The notes under the pieces are model-generated. The model was not told where the DNA came from. It made no database searches and saw only the letters and a list, made by a program, of their open reading frames with translations. A DNA stretch of 51,578 nt from Anaerolineae bacterium. GTDB taxonomy: Bacteria; Chloroflexota; Anaerolineae; Anaerolineales; Villigracilaceae. The translations under genes and the position numbers were made by a program. The stretch is taken from contig JAKLPV010000062.1 of assembly GCA_022013685.1 (NCBI GenBank), positions 1 through 51,578 of the forward strand, written 5' to 3'. Below, piece by piece: positions 7,827-15,543 of this stretch. Positions within the stretch are counted from its first letter, which is position 1. Each line of letters starts with the position of its first letter.

Positions 7827-8729
7827 TTATTCCTGTCCTGAAATTTTGCGGCGCATTTCACTGGCTTTGGCCTGTAAAAACCTGAAATAGTCGGTTTCGG
7901 TGATTTCGGCGACCTGGCGGGCGCGGCGGGTTTCATCGATTTCGATGCGCAGTTTGGCGATTTCTTGATGCAGGCGTTGTTCGCGGATGTAGCCGTCCAG
8001 CGCGGCGCAGGCCAGCATGACCAGGCTTTCGAGTACCTCGTCGGGTTGGAAGGGGATGATTTGGCCGCTTTCAGGGTTTTTTGCGTTGATCAGCTGTAAT
8101 ACGCCAATCACTTTGCCAGATTGGTTTTCGAGCGGGAAAGCGAAGAAGGATTTGGAGCGGTAGTCTGTGCGCTGGTCGAATAGTTTTGTGCCGGAGAAGT
8201 CGAAGCCTTCGGCCTGATAGGCGTCGGCGATGTTGACCCGCTCACCGGTCAGGGCCACATACGAGGCGACATTGGCGCGATTTTCTTCGCCGTCCGGCTT
8301 GTAAAGGGGGATGGGCTGGAAGGTGACCGGGTTGCCGCTGGTGCCGCCCGCAGCCAGCCCGAGGGAAACATTGCGCACGAGCATAAAGCGCAACCGCTGG
8401 TCTTCCTCCACCAGGTAGAGCGTGCCCGCGTCGGCGTTGGTGATTTCCTGGCATTGCAGGACGATGGTTTCGAGCAGACGGTTGAAGTCTTTTTCGGCTG
8501 AAAGGGATACCCCGATCGGGATGACGGTCCGCAGCAGTTTGCGCTGTCTTTCTTTGAATTGGACTTCGCGCGCCATCGAATCCAGCATGCGCGCCAGTTC
8601 TCCAACTTCATCTTGCCGGGCGAGGACATCTGCCAGCATTTCAGGCCGGTATGCGCCTTTTTCGATGGTGCGCAGGGCTTCCATGATTTGCTTAAGATGG
8701 ATGGAGGCCATCTGTCCCGGCTGGCTCAT
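7827..8729 (-). CDS. GAF-domain regulatory protein
   Basis: A 300-residue soluble protein. Residues about 10-65 look like a HAMP-type helical linker without a membrane segment (ADVLARQDEVGELARMLDSM). A GAF domain follows (about 70-245), with TNADAGTLYLVEEDQRLRFM and GKVIGVLQLINAKN. The C-terminal helix (RRARQVAEITETDYF) resembles segments that often precede output domains, but no output domain is present. It overlaps the upstream gene by four bases. It could sense a small ligand or modulate a partner such as the DUF2270 protein. Confidence 0.8.
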   Translation of the reverse strand: MSQPGQMASIHLKQIMEALRTIEKGAYRPEMLADVLARQDEVGELARMLDSMAREVQFKERQRKLLRTVIPIGVSLSAEKDFNRLLETIVLQCQEITNADAGTLYLVEEDQRLRFMLVRNVSLGLAAGGTSGNPVTFQPIPLYKPDGEENRANVASYVALTGERVNIADAYQAEGFDFSGTKLFDQRTDYRSKSFFAFPLENQSGKVIGVLQLINAKNPESGQIIPFQPDEVLESLVMLACAALDGYIREQRLHQEIAKLRIEIDETRRARQVAEITETDYFRFLQAKASEMRRKISGQE

Positions 8730-9745
8730 TGGCTTTCGTCCAGTGGGCTGAACCCGCCCCCGTAGACGGATTGGGCCGGTGAGACGATCACAAAGGCTTT
8801 GGAGTCGGTTCGCGCAACCAGGGCTTTTAACTGCGAAATTTCGGTAACGGTCAGGGCAACCATCAAGACTCCGTGGGCCTGGCCCGTATAGGCTCCTTTG
8901 CCCGCCACAATCGTTACTCCGCGCCGCATGTCGGACAGGATCACGGCTGAGACGGCGTCGGGATGGTTGGTGATGATGAAGGTCAGCAGTTGCTGGCGGC
9001 GGGCGGCGGGGCGGAACCAGACTTTCAGGCCGCCCATGCTTACTTCGGGCAGGTTGAAACGCGGCAAGACTTCACCGGAGGCCTGGCGCAGGTTGAGCGT
9101 AAAGATGGCAAGAATGCTCAGCAGGGATAAGTAGACAGCCACCAGCACCAGCACGATCTGTCCGCTCAGTCCGCCAATGCCGGCGCGTTCGATGAAATGC
9201 GCCATGTCGTTAACCGGGGTCGGCATCAGCCACAGGTTGGCCAGCCACGAAAGGCCGACGATGGTGTAGATCCACAGGTAGTTGCGGCGCAGGCGGCGGC
9301 CGGTCGCTTCCCAGATTGAGATCGGGAAATGGGGCGTCAGCAGGCTTTCGGCCAGGGTTTCGGCCCAGTCGGGCGAAGGATGAAAGGGCGGGACGAGCAT
9401 CGCGGCGTAAAAGTCGGTTTCCATCAGGCGCACGCGCGAGGCCCAAAGTTCGTAGTAACGATAGCGGCGCGCTTCCATGATCAGGAAGATGGTCACGAGC
9501 AGGATATTGAGCAGGATAACGATGTGGCTGCCCTGTTCCTGGGTGAAGGCAAACGAGATGGCTGCGCCGGTGGTGACGACGGCCCAGTTAGTGGTGGTAT
9601 CGAGTCGCTGACGCCAGACATTGGCGCGTTGTACTTCAGCGCGAAAGAAGTGAACCATGGCCGTGGTAAATTCGCTCGATCTGAGCTTGTAGCCGCGATA
9701 GGTCCAGACGGGTTCGGGAGGGGGTTGCTGTTGGGGATTATCCAT
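8726..9745 (-). CDS. DUF2270-DUF2179 fusion membrane protein
   Basis: About 339 residues from the ATG at 9745, which overlaps the upstream stop; a longer start at 9799 would overlap it by 62 bases. The N-terminal part is DUF2270: FRAEVQRANVWRQRLD, two membrane segments, then ARRYRYYELWASRVRLMETD. Two more membrane segments lie in the middle. The C-terminal about 90 residues match DUF2179, the cytosolic domain of YitT-like proteins, with MRRGVTIVAGKGAYTG and SVYGGGF. DUF2179 is thought to be a small-ligand-binding fold. The function is unknown; a membrane sensor is plausible. Confidence 0.8.
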   Translation of the reverse strand: MDNPQQQPPPEPVWTYRGYKLRSSEFTTAMVHFFRAEVQRANVWRQRLDTTTNWAVVTTGAAISFAFTQEQGSHIVILLNILLVTIFLIMEARRYRYYELWASRVRLMETDFYAAMLVPPFHPSPDWAETLAESLLTPHFPISIWEATGRRLRRNYLWIYTIVGLSWLANLWLMPTPVNDMAHFIERAGIGGLSGQIVLVLVAVYLSLLSILAIFTLNLRQASGEVLPRFNLPEVSMGGLKVWFRPAARRQQLLTFIITNHPDAVSAVILSDMRRGVTIVAGKGAYTGQAHGVLMVALTVTEISQLKALVARTDSKAFVIVSPAQSVYGGGFSPLDESQ

Positions 9746-10304
9746 TTTGCCAGGAAACTTGCTGCGCTTGCGCGTGGAGGATTCTGGTAAGCAGGCCAAT
9801 CATCCGCTGCTGGTGACCCTTCTGATTATGTCTCAGGAACAGCAACAGGGCCACATTGATGATCAGCCCGACCAGTACAGACAGGCAGGTATAAAAGCCG
9901 AAATTGGTTAAAGCAGCTGAAAGTTCTTGCGGCTGGACTTGAAGGGAATCGCCCGCATATGCAAGCGCGGCAACTGATGCGGCGGCAAGCAGGAGCGGCA
10001 AAACGCATAGATTCAGAAACCAGATAAAAAACCAGCCGCCGAGTATTACCTTGACACCGCTGGGTGTCTTGAACTCGCCGCGCAGGATAACGCCTTGCCC
10101 GGCATTCACAAAAATCCCCTGAAGGTTGGGGGAATAAAAATCCTTCCAATCACGCGCCAGGCGCAGGGAGAAACCCTGTGAGTCTACCCTGCCGGTCAGG
10201 GTTTTGTAAAAGAACAGGGCTGGTTCAGGCTGGCTGGCAATCGCTTCTTGGAGTTTGTTGACACATTCATCCAGGCCAAGTTGCGTGTGAAATTCAAATT
10301 TCAT
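9738..10304 (-). CDS. Conserved hypothetical protein with two membrane segments
   Basis: 188 residues. The first about 85 form a soluble domain (FHTQLGLDECVNKLQEAI, then GRVDSQGFSLRLARDW). Two membrane helices follow around residues 92-118 and 133-158, then a basic tail. I do not recognise a named family. It is the second gene of the 10878-6369 operon and is followed at once by the DUF2270 gene, with ATGGATAA overlap, so the two products probably work at the membrane together. Confidence 0.7.
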   Translation of the reverse strand: MKFEFHTQLGLDECVNKLQEAIASQPEPALFFYKTLTGRVDSQGFSLRLARDWKDFYSPNLQGIFVNAGQGVILRGEFKTPSGVKVILGGWFFIWFLNLCVLPLLLAAASVAALAYAGDSLQVQPQELSAALTNFGFYTCLSVLVGLIINVALLLFLRHNQKGHQQRMIGLLTRILHAQAQQVSWQNG

Positions 10305-10308
10305 CGAT

Positions 10309-10878
10309 TTAGGTCTCCTTGTTTTTATAATCCCCAGCCAAATCCCTGATGCCCAAGAGCGCCATCAGCACTTCGGGCGGGAGCTCGGCTTCGGGCAGGT
10401 CGGCGGCGGTGCGATATTGGGAGGCCTGCGCGCGCTCACGCAGCGATTTCCAGAGCAGGGCGCGTTCGTCATCGCGGACGATCAGATCAGCCAGGGTGCG
10501 GGCATTGAGGATGTATTCGCCAGTCGAATAGAAGAAGGTGATTCGCCGCCACTTCTCAGCCGTGATCGGGCTTTTGAGCTTTTCGAGCGCGCCGATTTGC
10601 AGCTTGTAGTATTCCTCGCGGGCGCGGGGGTGGTCGGCCTCGTCGCGCAGCAGCTCGGCGCGGGTGGTCAGTTCGTGTCCGCGCAGCGGGGCGATGTACT
10701 CGATTTGCGCGCCGCGCTCTCCGAAGCTAGCGGGCTGGTAAAAAGCCAGATAATCCACGCTGACGACTTTGGGCGCAGATTTGAGCGGGATGCGGTACCA
10801 GCCCAACAGCCGGGCAATTTCCATATCGCGCGGCTGGGGCAGGAAGCAGACCAGGACGAGGGAGGTGGGAGAGATCAT
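10309..10878 (-). CDS. Conserved hypothetical, possibly PUA-like
   Basis: About 189 residues from the ATG at 10878 (MISPTSLVLVCFLP). A longer start at 10977 would translate the AGAATGC repeat array and is rejected. The N-terminus (RDMEIARLLGWYRIPLKSAP, then VSVDYLAFYQPASF) recalls PUA/ASCH/EVE-like folds, but the resemblance is weak. A later block reads KWRRITFFYSTGEYILNA. No membrane segment is seen. First gene of the operon that ends with the dihydropyrimidinase. Function unknown. Confidence 0.6.
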   Translation of the reverse strand: MISPTSLVLVCFLPQPRDMEIARLLGWYRIPLKSAPKVVSVDYLAFYQPASFGERGAQIEYIAPLRGHELTTRAELLRDEADHPRAREEYYKLQIGALEKLKSPITAEKWRRITFFYSTGEYILNARTLADLIVRDDERALLWKSLRERAQASQYRTAADLPEAELPPEVLMALLGIRDLAGDYKNKET

Positions 10879-10895
10879 GGGAAAGGCAGGATTTT

Positions 10896-10949
10896 GAATG
10901 CAGAATGCAGAATGCAGAATGCAGAATGGAGAATGCGGAATGCAGAATG
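10896..10949. repeat. AGAATGC heptamer array
   Basis: Seven to eight near-perfect tandem heptamers (AGAATGC) lie immediately upstream of the gene starting at 10878. Similar in style to the CCAATTA and GAATTGC arrays elsewhere in the window. Confidence 0.85.
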
Positions 10950-10978
10950 TTTCCTGCTTAATCTTACCACCGGGCAAA

Positions 10979-11008
10979 TTGTTTTCTGTGATGGTTTTGT
11001 GTTAAGAT
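10979..11008 (+). promoter_or_regulatory. Probable ancestral promoter of the aldo-keto reductase
   Basis: TTGTTT (10979-10984) and TAAGAT (11003-11008) are 18 bases apart. The MITE-like element lies directly downstream, and the -10 box is duplicated on its far side (11164-11169). Transcription from here would read through the element. Confidence 0.45.
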
Positions 11009-11015
11009 AAAAACT

Positions 11016-11164
11016 AACTATTCAGCAGTCAGTTGTCATTTCGAACCGCGTAGCGGTGAGAAATCTTCACGATTGTGCGAAAGATTTCTCAGTCGCCGCT
11101 ATGCGGCTTCTTCGAAATGACAAATTGATAGCAAAATAAGGTCAAAACATGGGTCCGAATAGTT
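11016..11164. mobile_element. MITE-like palindromic element, copy 1
   Basis: Ends are AACTATTC and GAATAGTT; inside are TTGTCATTTCGA/TCGAAATGACAA arms and GCGGTGAGAAATC. It is flanked by a 14-base direct repeat (11001-11014 and 11162-11175, the right copy sharing three bases with the terminal repeat). It closely matches 25120-25290, including the tail ATTGATAGCAAAATAAGG. No coding capacity; any transposase would act in trans. Confidence 0.75.
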
Positions 11165-11197
11165 AAGATAAAAACATCATTTCAACAGGAGGCTGCT

Positions 11198-12169
11198 ATG
11201 GAATTCACGCAATTGGGCCGCACCGGCCTGAAAGTATCCCGTTTGTGCCTGGGGACGATGAACTTTGGCCCGCATACCGAGGAGAAAGACTCCTTTGCCA
11301 TTATGGACAAGGCGCTCGACCTGGGAATCAACTTCTTCGACACGGCCAATGTCTACGGTTGGAAGACCGGCGAGGGCATTACCGAAAAAATCGTCGGGAA
11401 CTGGTTCGCGCAGGGCGGCGGAAGGCGCGAAAAAACCATCATCGCCACCAAAGCCTTCGGGCGCATGGGCGACTGGCCCAACCAGAGCCGCCTGTCGGCC
11501 CGCCACATCCGCGAGGCGGTCGAAGGTTCGCTCAAACGGATGCAGACCGATTACATCGATATGTACCAGTTCCACCACATCGACCGGCTGACCCCCTGGG
11601 AGGAAATCTGGCAGGCCATGGAAGTGCTTGTTCAGCAGGGCAAGGTCATCTATGTCGGCTCGTCCAACTTCGCCGGGTGGCATATCACCCAGGCCCAGGA
11701 AAAAGCCAAAGCCCGCAACTTTATGGGCCTGGTCAGTGAGCAGTCGCTCTACAACCTGAACGCGCGCATGGTCGAGTTGGAAGTTATCCCGGCCTGCAAG
11801 GAATACGGCCTGGGGCTGATTCCGTGGAGTCCGCTGGCGGGTGGCTTGTTGGGCGGCGTGCTGGCCAAGATCGAAAAGGGCCGCCGCGCATCTGAAAACG
11901 TGCAAAAGGAAATTGACAAGCACCGCCCCAAACTCGAAGCCTGGGAGCAGTTCTGCAAGGAAATGGGCGAAAACCCCGCCGATGTGGCCCTGGCCTGGCT
12001 GTTGAAGAATCCGGTCGTGACCGCGCCCATTATCGGGCCGCGCACCGACGAGCAGTTGACCGGCGCCTTGCGCGCGCTCGAAATCGAATTCAGCGAAGAC
12101 GCGCTCAAGAAACTGGACGAAATCTTCCCCGGCCCCGGCGGCGAAGCCCCCGAAGCCTACGCCTGGTAA
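11198..12169 (+). CDS. Aldo/keto reductase
   Basis: A 323-residue NADPH-type (beta/alpha)8 reductase. The opening LGRTGLKVSRLCLGTMNFG is characteristic. The catalytic tetrad is visible as D48 and Y53 (FFDTANVYG), K85 (IIATKAFG) and H126 (YQFHHID). IPWSPLAGGLL and the C-terminal NPVVTAPIIGPRT cofactor-binding region are also typical. The start follows CAGGAGG. Its 3' end overlaps the convergent phosphotransferase gene by 13 bases. Substrate unknown. A MITE-like element separates it from its probable original promoter. Confidence 0.93.
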   Translation: MEFTQLGRTGLKVSRLCLGTMNFGPHTEEKDSFAIMDKALDLGINFFDTANVYGWKTGEGITEKIVGNWFAQGGGRREKTIIATKAFGRMGDWPNQSRLSARHIREAVEGSLKRMQTDYIDMYQFHHIDRLTPWEEIWQAMEVLVQQGKVIYVGSSNFAGWHITQAQEKAKARNFMGLVSEQSLYNLNARMVELEVIPACKEYGLGLIPWSPLAGGLLGGVLAKIEKGRRASENVQKEIDKHRPKLEAWEQFCKEMGENPADVALAWLLKNPVVTAPIIGPRTDEQLTGALRALEIEFSEDALKKLDEIFPGPGGEAPEAYAW

Positions 12170-12939
12170 ACCGCCTCGGCCTGCTTGAGCAGGAATCCCT
12201 GCAATTCGGGTATCCCCTCAGCCAGGCGCGCTGCCGCGATAATCGGCAGGAAAGCCCGGTAAACGGCTTGGTCGCCGCCATCCGCAAAATAGGCCCGCAG
12301 GTAGTGCTTGTGGAACCAGTTCACCAGCCAGCGCACGGGCGGGACGGGAATCGTCGCCGCCATGCCTTTCAGCAGGATGGTCGTGCGGGCCACATCCCCC
12401 AGCGGGTGGCCGACCGAAACGTCAATCCAGTCAATCGCCAGGTCGCCCCTGGCGTTCGACAAAATATTTCCCGGATGAAAATCGCCGTGACACAGGCGGT
12501 TTTCATCCGGGATTTTTGCGTAAACCTCCAGCAGGCGCGTTTTCAGCGCGGCAGGCAGGATGTCAGAGTTTTCGATGCGCCGGGTGTATTTCTCGCGCTG
12601 GCCGGGCAGGTCGGCCACGATTTTTGGCTGGTGCATTTGCCGGTGCAGGGACGCCATGCGCCGCGCCAGGGACGGGCTGCGCCACGGGCCTTTGAGAACC
12701 AGTTCGGACATCGGGATGCCCTCGATGCGCTCATAAACCAGGCCGGGACGCCCCTCGAATTCGACCTGCTCATAAAAACGAGGGCAGGCCACACCCGATT
12801 GCTGCACCGCCGCTGCAACCTTCGCCTCGTATTGGGCATCTTCGGCGCTGAAGCCGGGAAAATAGACTTTGACGACTTTTCCCGTTTCCCAGGCATAGAC
12901 TTCGGCGGTGCGTCCGCGCGCGATCAGTTCTTTTGGCAT
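12157..12939 (-). CDS. APH-type phosphotransferase / kinase-like protein
   Basis: A 260-residue protein of the aminoglycoside phosphotransferase fold. The catalytic loop is CHGDFHPGNIL (151-160) and the Mg-binding Asp is D170 in AIDWIDVSVG; K24 in KVVKVYFPGF is the likely ATP-binding lysine. An SD, GGGAGAT, precedes the ATG at 12939. Related proteins phosphorylate antibiotics, choline, homoserine or sugars; nothing in the neighbourhood identifies the substrate. Confidence 0.85.
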   Translation of the reverse strand: MPKELIARGRTAEVYAWETGKVVKVYFPGFSAEDAQYEAKVAAAVQQSGVACPRFYEQVEFEGRPGLVYERIEGIPMSELVLKGPWRSPSLARRMASLHRQMHQPKIVADLPGQREKYTRRIENSDILPAALKTRLLEVYAKIPDENRLCHGDFHPGNILSNARGDLAIDWIDVSVGHPLGDVARTTILLKGMAATIPVPPVRWLVNWFHKHYLRAYFADGGDQAVYRAFLPIIAAARLAEGIPELQGFLLKQAEAVYQA

Positions 12940-12972
12940 GTCCGATCTCCCGTTTATCCTGAACGAAGCCGG

Positions 12973-13260
12973 TTATACCCCTTCGATCACGACCGTTTTG
13001 CTTTTGGCGTATTGATGGCGCATGGCGAGGGCCGGGGCGTATTCGGGCGAGTTGAGCCAGGCTTTGGCCCGCTCAACGGACGGGAACTCGAGGATGACCA
13101 GGCGAGTGGGCGCCCAGTCGCCTTCGAGGGTCTCAGCCTGTGCGCCGCGCGCCGCGTAACGGCCTCCGTACAGGGCAACGGCCGCCGGGGCTAGTTTTTT
13201 ATATTCTTCGTAGCCGACCGGGTCGGTCACTTCGACATCAACGATAACATATGCAGTCAT
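12973..13260 (-). CDS. DUF1330 family protein
   Basis: A 95-residue single-domain protein of the ferredoxin-like dimeric alpha/beta barrel type. The sequence YVIVDVEVTDPVGYEEYKK, then YGGRYAARG and LVILEFPSVERAKAW, is typical of DUF1330. The biochemical function of the family is not settled. The ATG follows AAAGGAAT. It is 33 bases upstream of the phosphotransferase and reads in the same direction, so the two may be co-transcribed. Confidence 0.9.
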   Translation of the reverse strand: MTAYVIVDVEVTDPVGYEEYKKLAPAAVALYGGRYAARGAQAETLEGDWAPTRLVILEFPSVERAKAWLNSPEYAPALAMRHQYAKSKTVVIEGV

Positions 13261-13275
13261 AAGGGATTCCTTTTC

Positions 13276-13345
13276 ACGCCCTTCGACTACGCCTTCGCGA
13301 AAAGCGCGAAGCCTCCGCTCACCTGTGCTTGCGCACGGCGCAGGC
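13276..13345. repeat. Degenerate CCTTCGACTAC-type repeat
   Basis: Contains CGCCCTTCGACTACGC and CCTCCGCTCA, both also found in the longer repeats at 22510-22655 and 47985-48155. Probably a decayed fragment of that family. Confidence 0.5.
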
Positions 13346-13365
13346 AGGGCTTGTTGATGATGATT

Positions 13366-14763
13366 CTAAAGAGTTTCCAGATAATCAATGAACAATCTTA
13401 CGCCGAAGCCCATGCCGCCCTTGGGGCAGTACGGCATATCCTTTTCCGCGCCCATCATCCCGGCGATGTCGATGTGCGCCCAGGGGGTGGCCTCGGTCAC
13501 GAACTGCTGCAGGAAGGTGCCGCCAATGATCGTCCCGGCTTTGCGTCCGCCGGAGTTTTTGATGTCGCTGTCGTCGCCTTTGATCTGTTCGAAATACTCT
13601 TCGTCGAGCGGCAGCCGCCACAGGCGTTCGAAAGTCCGCTCCCCCGCCGTGGATAGGGCCTGGGCCAGCTCGTCGCTGGTGCTCAAGACCCCGGCCCGCA
13701 CCGAACCCAGGGCAATGATCACGGCCCCGGTCAGGGTGGCGATGTCGATCATTGCGCGCGGCTGGAAGGTGCGCTCGGTATAGGTCAGGGCGTCGGCCAG
13801 CACCAGCCGGCCTTCGGCATCGGTGCTGATGATCTCGACGGTCTTGCCGTTCAGGGCTTTCAGGATGTCATCCGGACGGTAGCCTGCGCCTGAGATCATG
13901 TTCTCGGCCGCGGCGATCACACCCACGACCGGAGTCTTGAGTCCGAGCCGGGCGGCGGCGATCAGGGTTGCAATGACGACCATCCCGCCGCTTTTGTCGT
14001 ATTTCATGCCGACGATGCCATCGACCGGTTTGAGCGAGTAGCCGCCGGTGTCGAAGGTGATCGCCTTGCCGACCAGCGCGACCGGTTTTTCGTCGCTCGT
14101 CCCGGCGTGTTCAAGGATGATCAGGCGGCTGGGGGTGGCGGAGGCTTTGCCGACCGCCACGATCAGTCCCGCGCCCAGGGCTTCGAGCTGCTGGTCATCG
14201 AGAATGGTGCATTTCAGTCCGACTTCGGCGGCCAGTTTTTGGACGCGCTCTGCCAGGCTGACCGGGTTGATGACGTTGGCCGGTTCGTGCGACAATTCGC
14301 GCGCCAGGTTGGCGGCTTCGCTGAGAATGGCCGCTTTCTCGAGCGCTTTTTGCAGTGCGGACGTCTCGCCGTCGGTCAGCAGGCTCAGGCTGGTTTCGAC
14401 GGATTTTTTATCTGATTTGTAGGCGCTGAATTTGAAATCGCCCAGCAAAAGCCCCTCGACCAGGGCCTGCAGGGCGGCTTCGGGAGCCATGCCAAAGCCG
14501 AAGAGCGGAGCCAGCTCCAGCCCGGCGCTGCTTACTTCGTGCTTGGACAGCCATTTGGCGAGCATCCCGCCCGCGCGCCGCAGCATTTCGGCATTGATCT
14601 TGGCCTGCGGGCCGAGCGAAAGCACGGCCTTGCCATTTAATAGGCGGATGTCGCCGGTTTCTTTGCCGGCGGTTTCAAGGGTCACACTTTCAGGAGCGGC
14701 GGTCGGGAGGATGGTCAGGCCGGCGAAGCCGGTTTGCGGGGCAAGGGTCAGGTGCAGGGGCAT
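13366..14763 (-). CDS. pepA: Leucyl aminopeptidase (M17)
   Basis: About 465 residues from the ATG at 14763, which has AAAGGACT upstream; a longer frame to 14841 would translate part of the 14801-14876 repeat and is rejected. The C-terminal catalytic domain shows the M17 metal ligands: VGKAITFDTGG, GMKYDKSGG and STDAEGRLVLADAL. TLTGAVIIALG and WAHIDIAGM are further hallmarks. The second ligand block reads MKYDKSGG rather than the usual MKxDMxGA, but the Asp is kept. It cleaves N-terminal residues from peptides in the cytoplasm. Confidence 0.93.
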   Translation of the reverse strand: MPLHLTLAPQTGFAGLTILPTAAPESVTLETAGKETGDIRLLNGKAVLSLGPQAKINAEMLRRAGGMLAKWLSKHEVSSAGLELAPLFGFGMAPEAALQALVEGLLLGDFKFSAYKSDKKSVETSLSLLTDGETSALQKALEKAAILSEAANLARELSHEPANVINPVSLAERVQKLAAEVGLKCTILDDQQLEALGAGLIVAVGKASATPSRLIILEHAGTSDEKPVALVGKAITFDTGGYSLKPVDGIVGMKYDKSGGMVVIATLIAAARLGLKTPVVGVIAAAENMISGAGYRPDDILKALNGKTVEIISTDAEGRLVLADALTYTERTFQPRAMIDIATLTGAVIIALGSVRAGVLSTSDELAQALSTAGERTFERLWRLPLDEEYFEQIKGDDSDIKNSGGRKAGTIIGGTFLQQFVTEATPWAHIDIAGMMGAEKDMPYCPKGGMGFGVRLFIDYLETL

Positions 14764-14800
14764 GTGGAGTCCTTTTTGGGAGAACAGATGTTTATTACGA

Positions 14801-14876
14801 TTGTCATTTCGAACCGCGTAGCGGTGAGAAATCTTTTGCAAGGGTTAAGATTTCTCGCTGTCGCTCGAAATGACAA
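14801..14876. repeat. GTCATTTCGA palindromic repeat upstream of pepA
   Basis: TTGTCATTTCGAACCGCGTAG at the left pairs with TCGAAATGACAA at the right. Same family as 5968-6042. It is 38 bases upstream of the pepA start, so it may shape its leader. Confidence 0.8.
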
Positions 14877-14922
14877 ATTTTCTCGAGAAATCTCAGACAC
14901 ACTTTTTTATCTGGCGTAGATT

Positions 14923-15543
14923 CTAAAACAAAAACGGAATAAACAACTTCGACTTGCGCTTGTATTCGGCAAAACCCGGGTAGCGCGCCAGGGATTTGTC
15001 CTTTTTGAGCATGTTGGGGAACCAGACGATGACCAGGTAGAGCGCAATCACCGCCAACGGAATCCAGTGCATGGCCAACAGGCCGAAGCCAAGGTAGATC
15101 AGCAGTTCGCCGAAGTAGTTGGTATTGCGGACGCGCGCCATCAGCCCATCTTCGATCAACTGGCCGGGGTTGTACTTGAGTTGAACGTGCTTTTGCATAT
15201 CGGCGGCATAGTGCAGGAAGATCCCAAACGTGTATAGGCTGACTGAAAGCCCGAGCAGCCAGGCCGGGGCCTGCACATTTTGGGAGGTGATAATGAAGGG
15301 CGCGATCCAGTACAGGCTCAGGCCGGCCCAGATATACAGGCCGTAAAACAAGCCTTTGTCTTCTTCCCATTGCTTGTCGGGGAAGACCCGGCTTTTGAGC
15401 ACCCATAAAATGCCGTACGTGCCGTGCAGGGCCAGGTAAACCCAGGCGGTCGGGTTATCCCACTGCTTGAACCAGGCCATCAGGCCCAGAACGACGAGAA
15501 AGGTCACGGCTTTGTGGCTATCGATAAAGTATTTTTGTTTCAT
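14923..15543 (-). CDS. Membrane methyltransferase/reductase of the DUF1295-ICMT type
   Basis: A 206-residue integral membrane protein with about six hydrophobic segments. The C-terminal block VRNTNYFGELLIYLGF, followed by SLARYPGFAEYKRKS, is the conserved region of the DUF1295 / isoprenylcysteine methyltransferase-like / steroid 5-alpha-reductase-like group. The ATG follows AAGGAA and overlaps the end of pabB by four bases, so it is co-transcribed with pabB. The substrate is unknown. Confidence 0.8.
   Translation of the reverse strand: MKQKYFIDSHKAVTFLVVLGLMAWFKQWDNPTAWVYLALHGTYGILWVLKSRVFPDKQWEEDKGLFYGLYIWAGLSLYWIAPFIITSQNVQAPAWLLGLSVSLYTFGIFLHYAADMQKHVQLKYNPGQLIEDGLMARVRNTNYFGELLIYLGFGLLAMHWIPLAVIALYLVIVWFPNMLKKDKSLARYPGFAEYKRKSKLFIPFLF

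Noticed and set aside
10896..10949. Tandem heptamers as a CRISPR array
   Set aside because: Units are seven bases with no spacers, and no cas genes are present; these are simple tandem repeats.
10879..10977. N-terminal extension of the PUA-like gene to 10977
   Set aside because: The extension is translated AGAATGC repeat (peptides such as CILHSAFCI) and does not look like protein.
11177..11923. 248-codon minus-strand frame opposite the aldo-keto reductase
   Set aside because: The plus-strand reductase has a complete catalytic tetrad; the antisense frame has no domain.
12268..13194. 308-codon plus-strand frame over the phosphotransferase and DUF1330 genes
   Set aside because: Both minus-strand genes have family motifs and SDs; the plus frame is a compositional shadow.
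14764..14841. N-terminal extension of pepA
   Set aside because: It would translate the GTCATTTCGA repeat; the ATG at 14763 has an SD and gives the usual length.
15240..15540. A transposase or insertion sequence in the repeat-rich 13-17 kb region
   Set aside because: All long frames there belong to pepA, the membrane methyltransferase and pabB; no transposase motif was seen here or elsewhere in the window.
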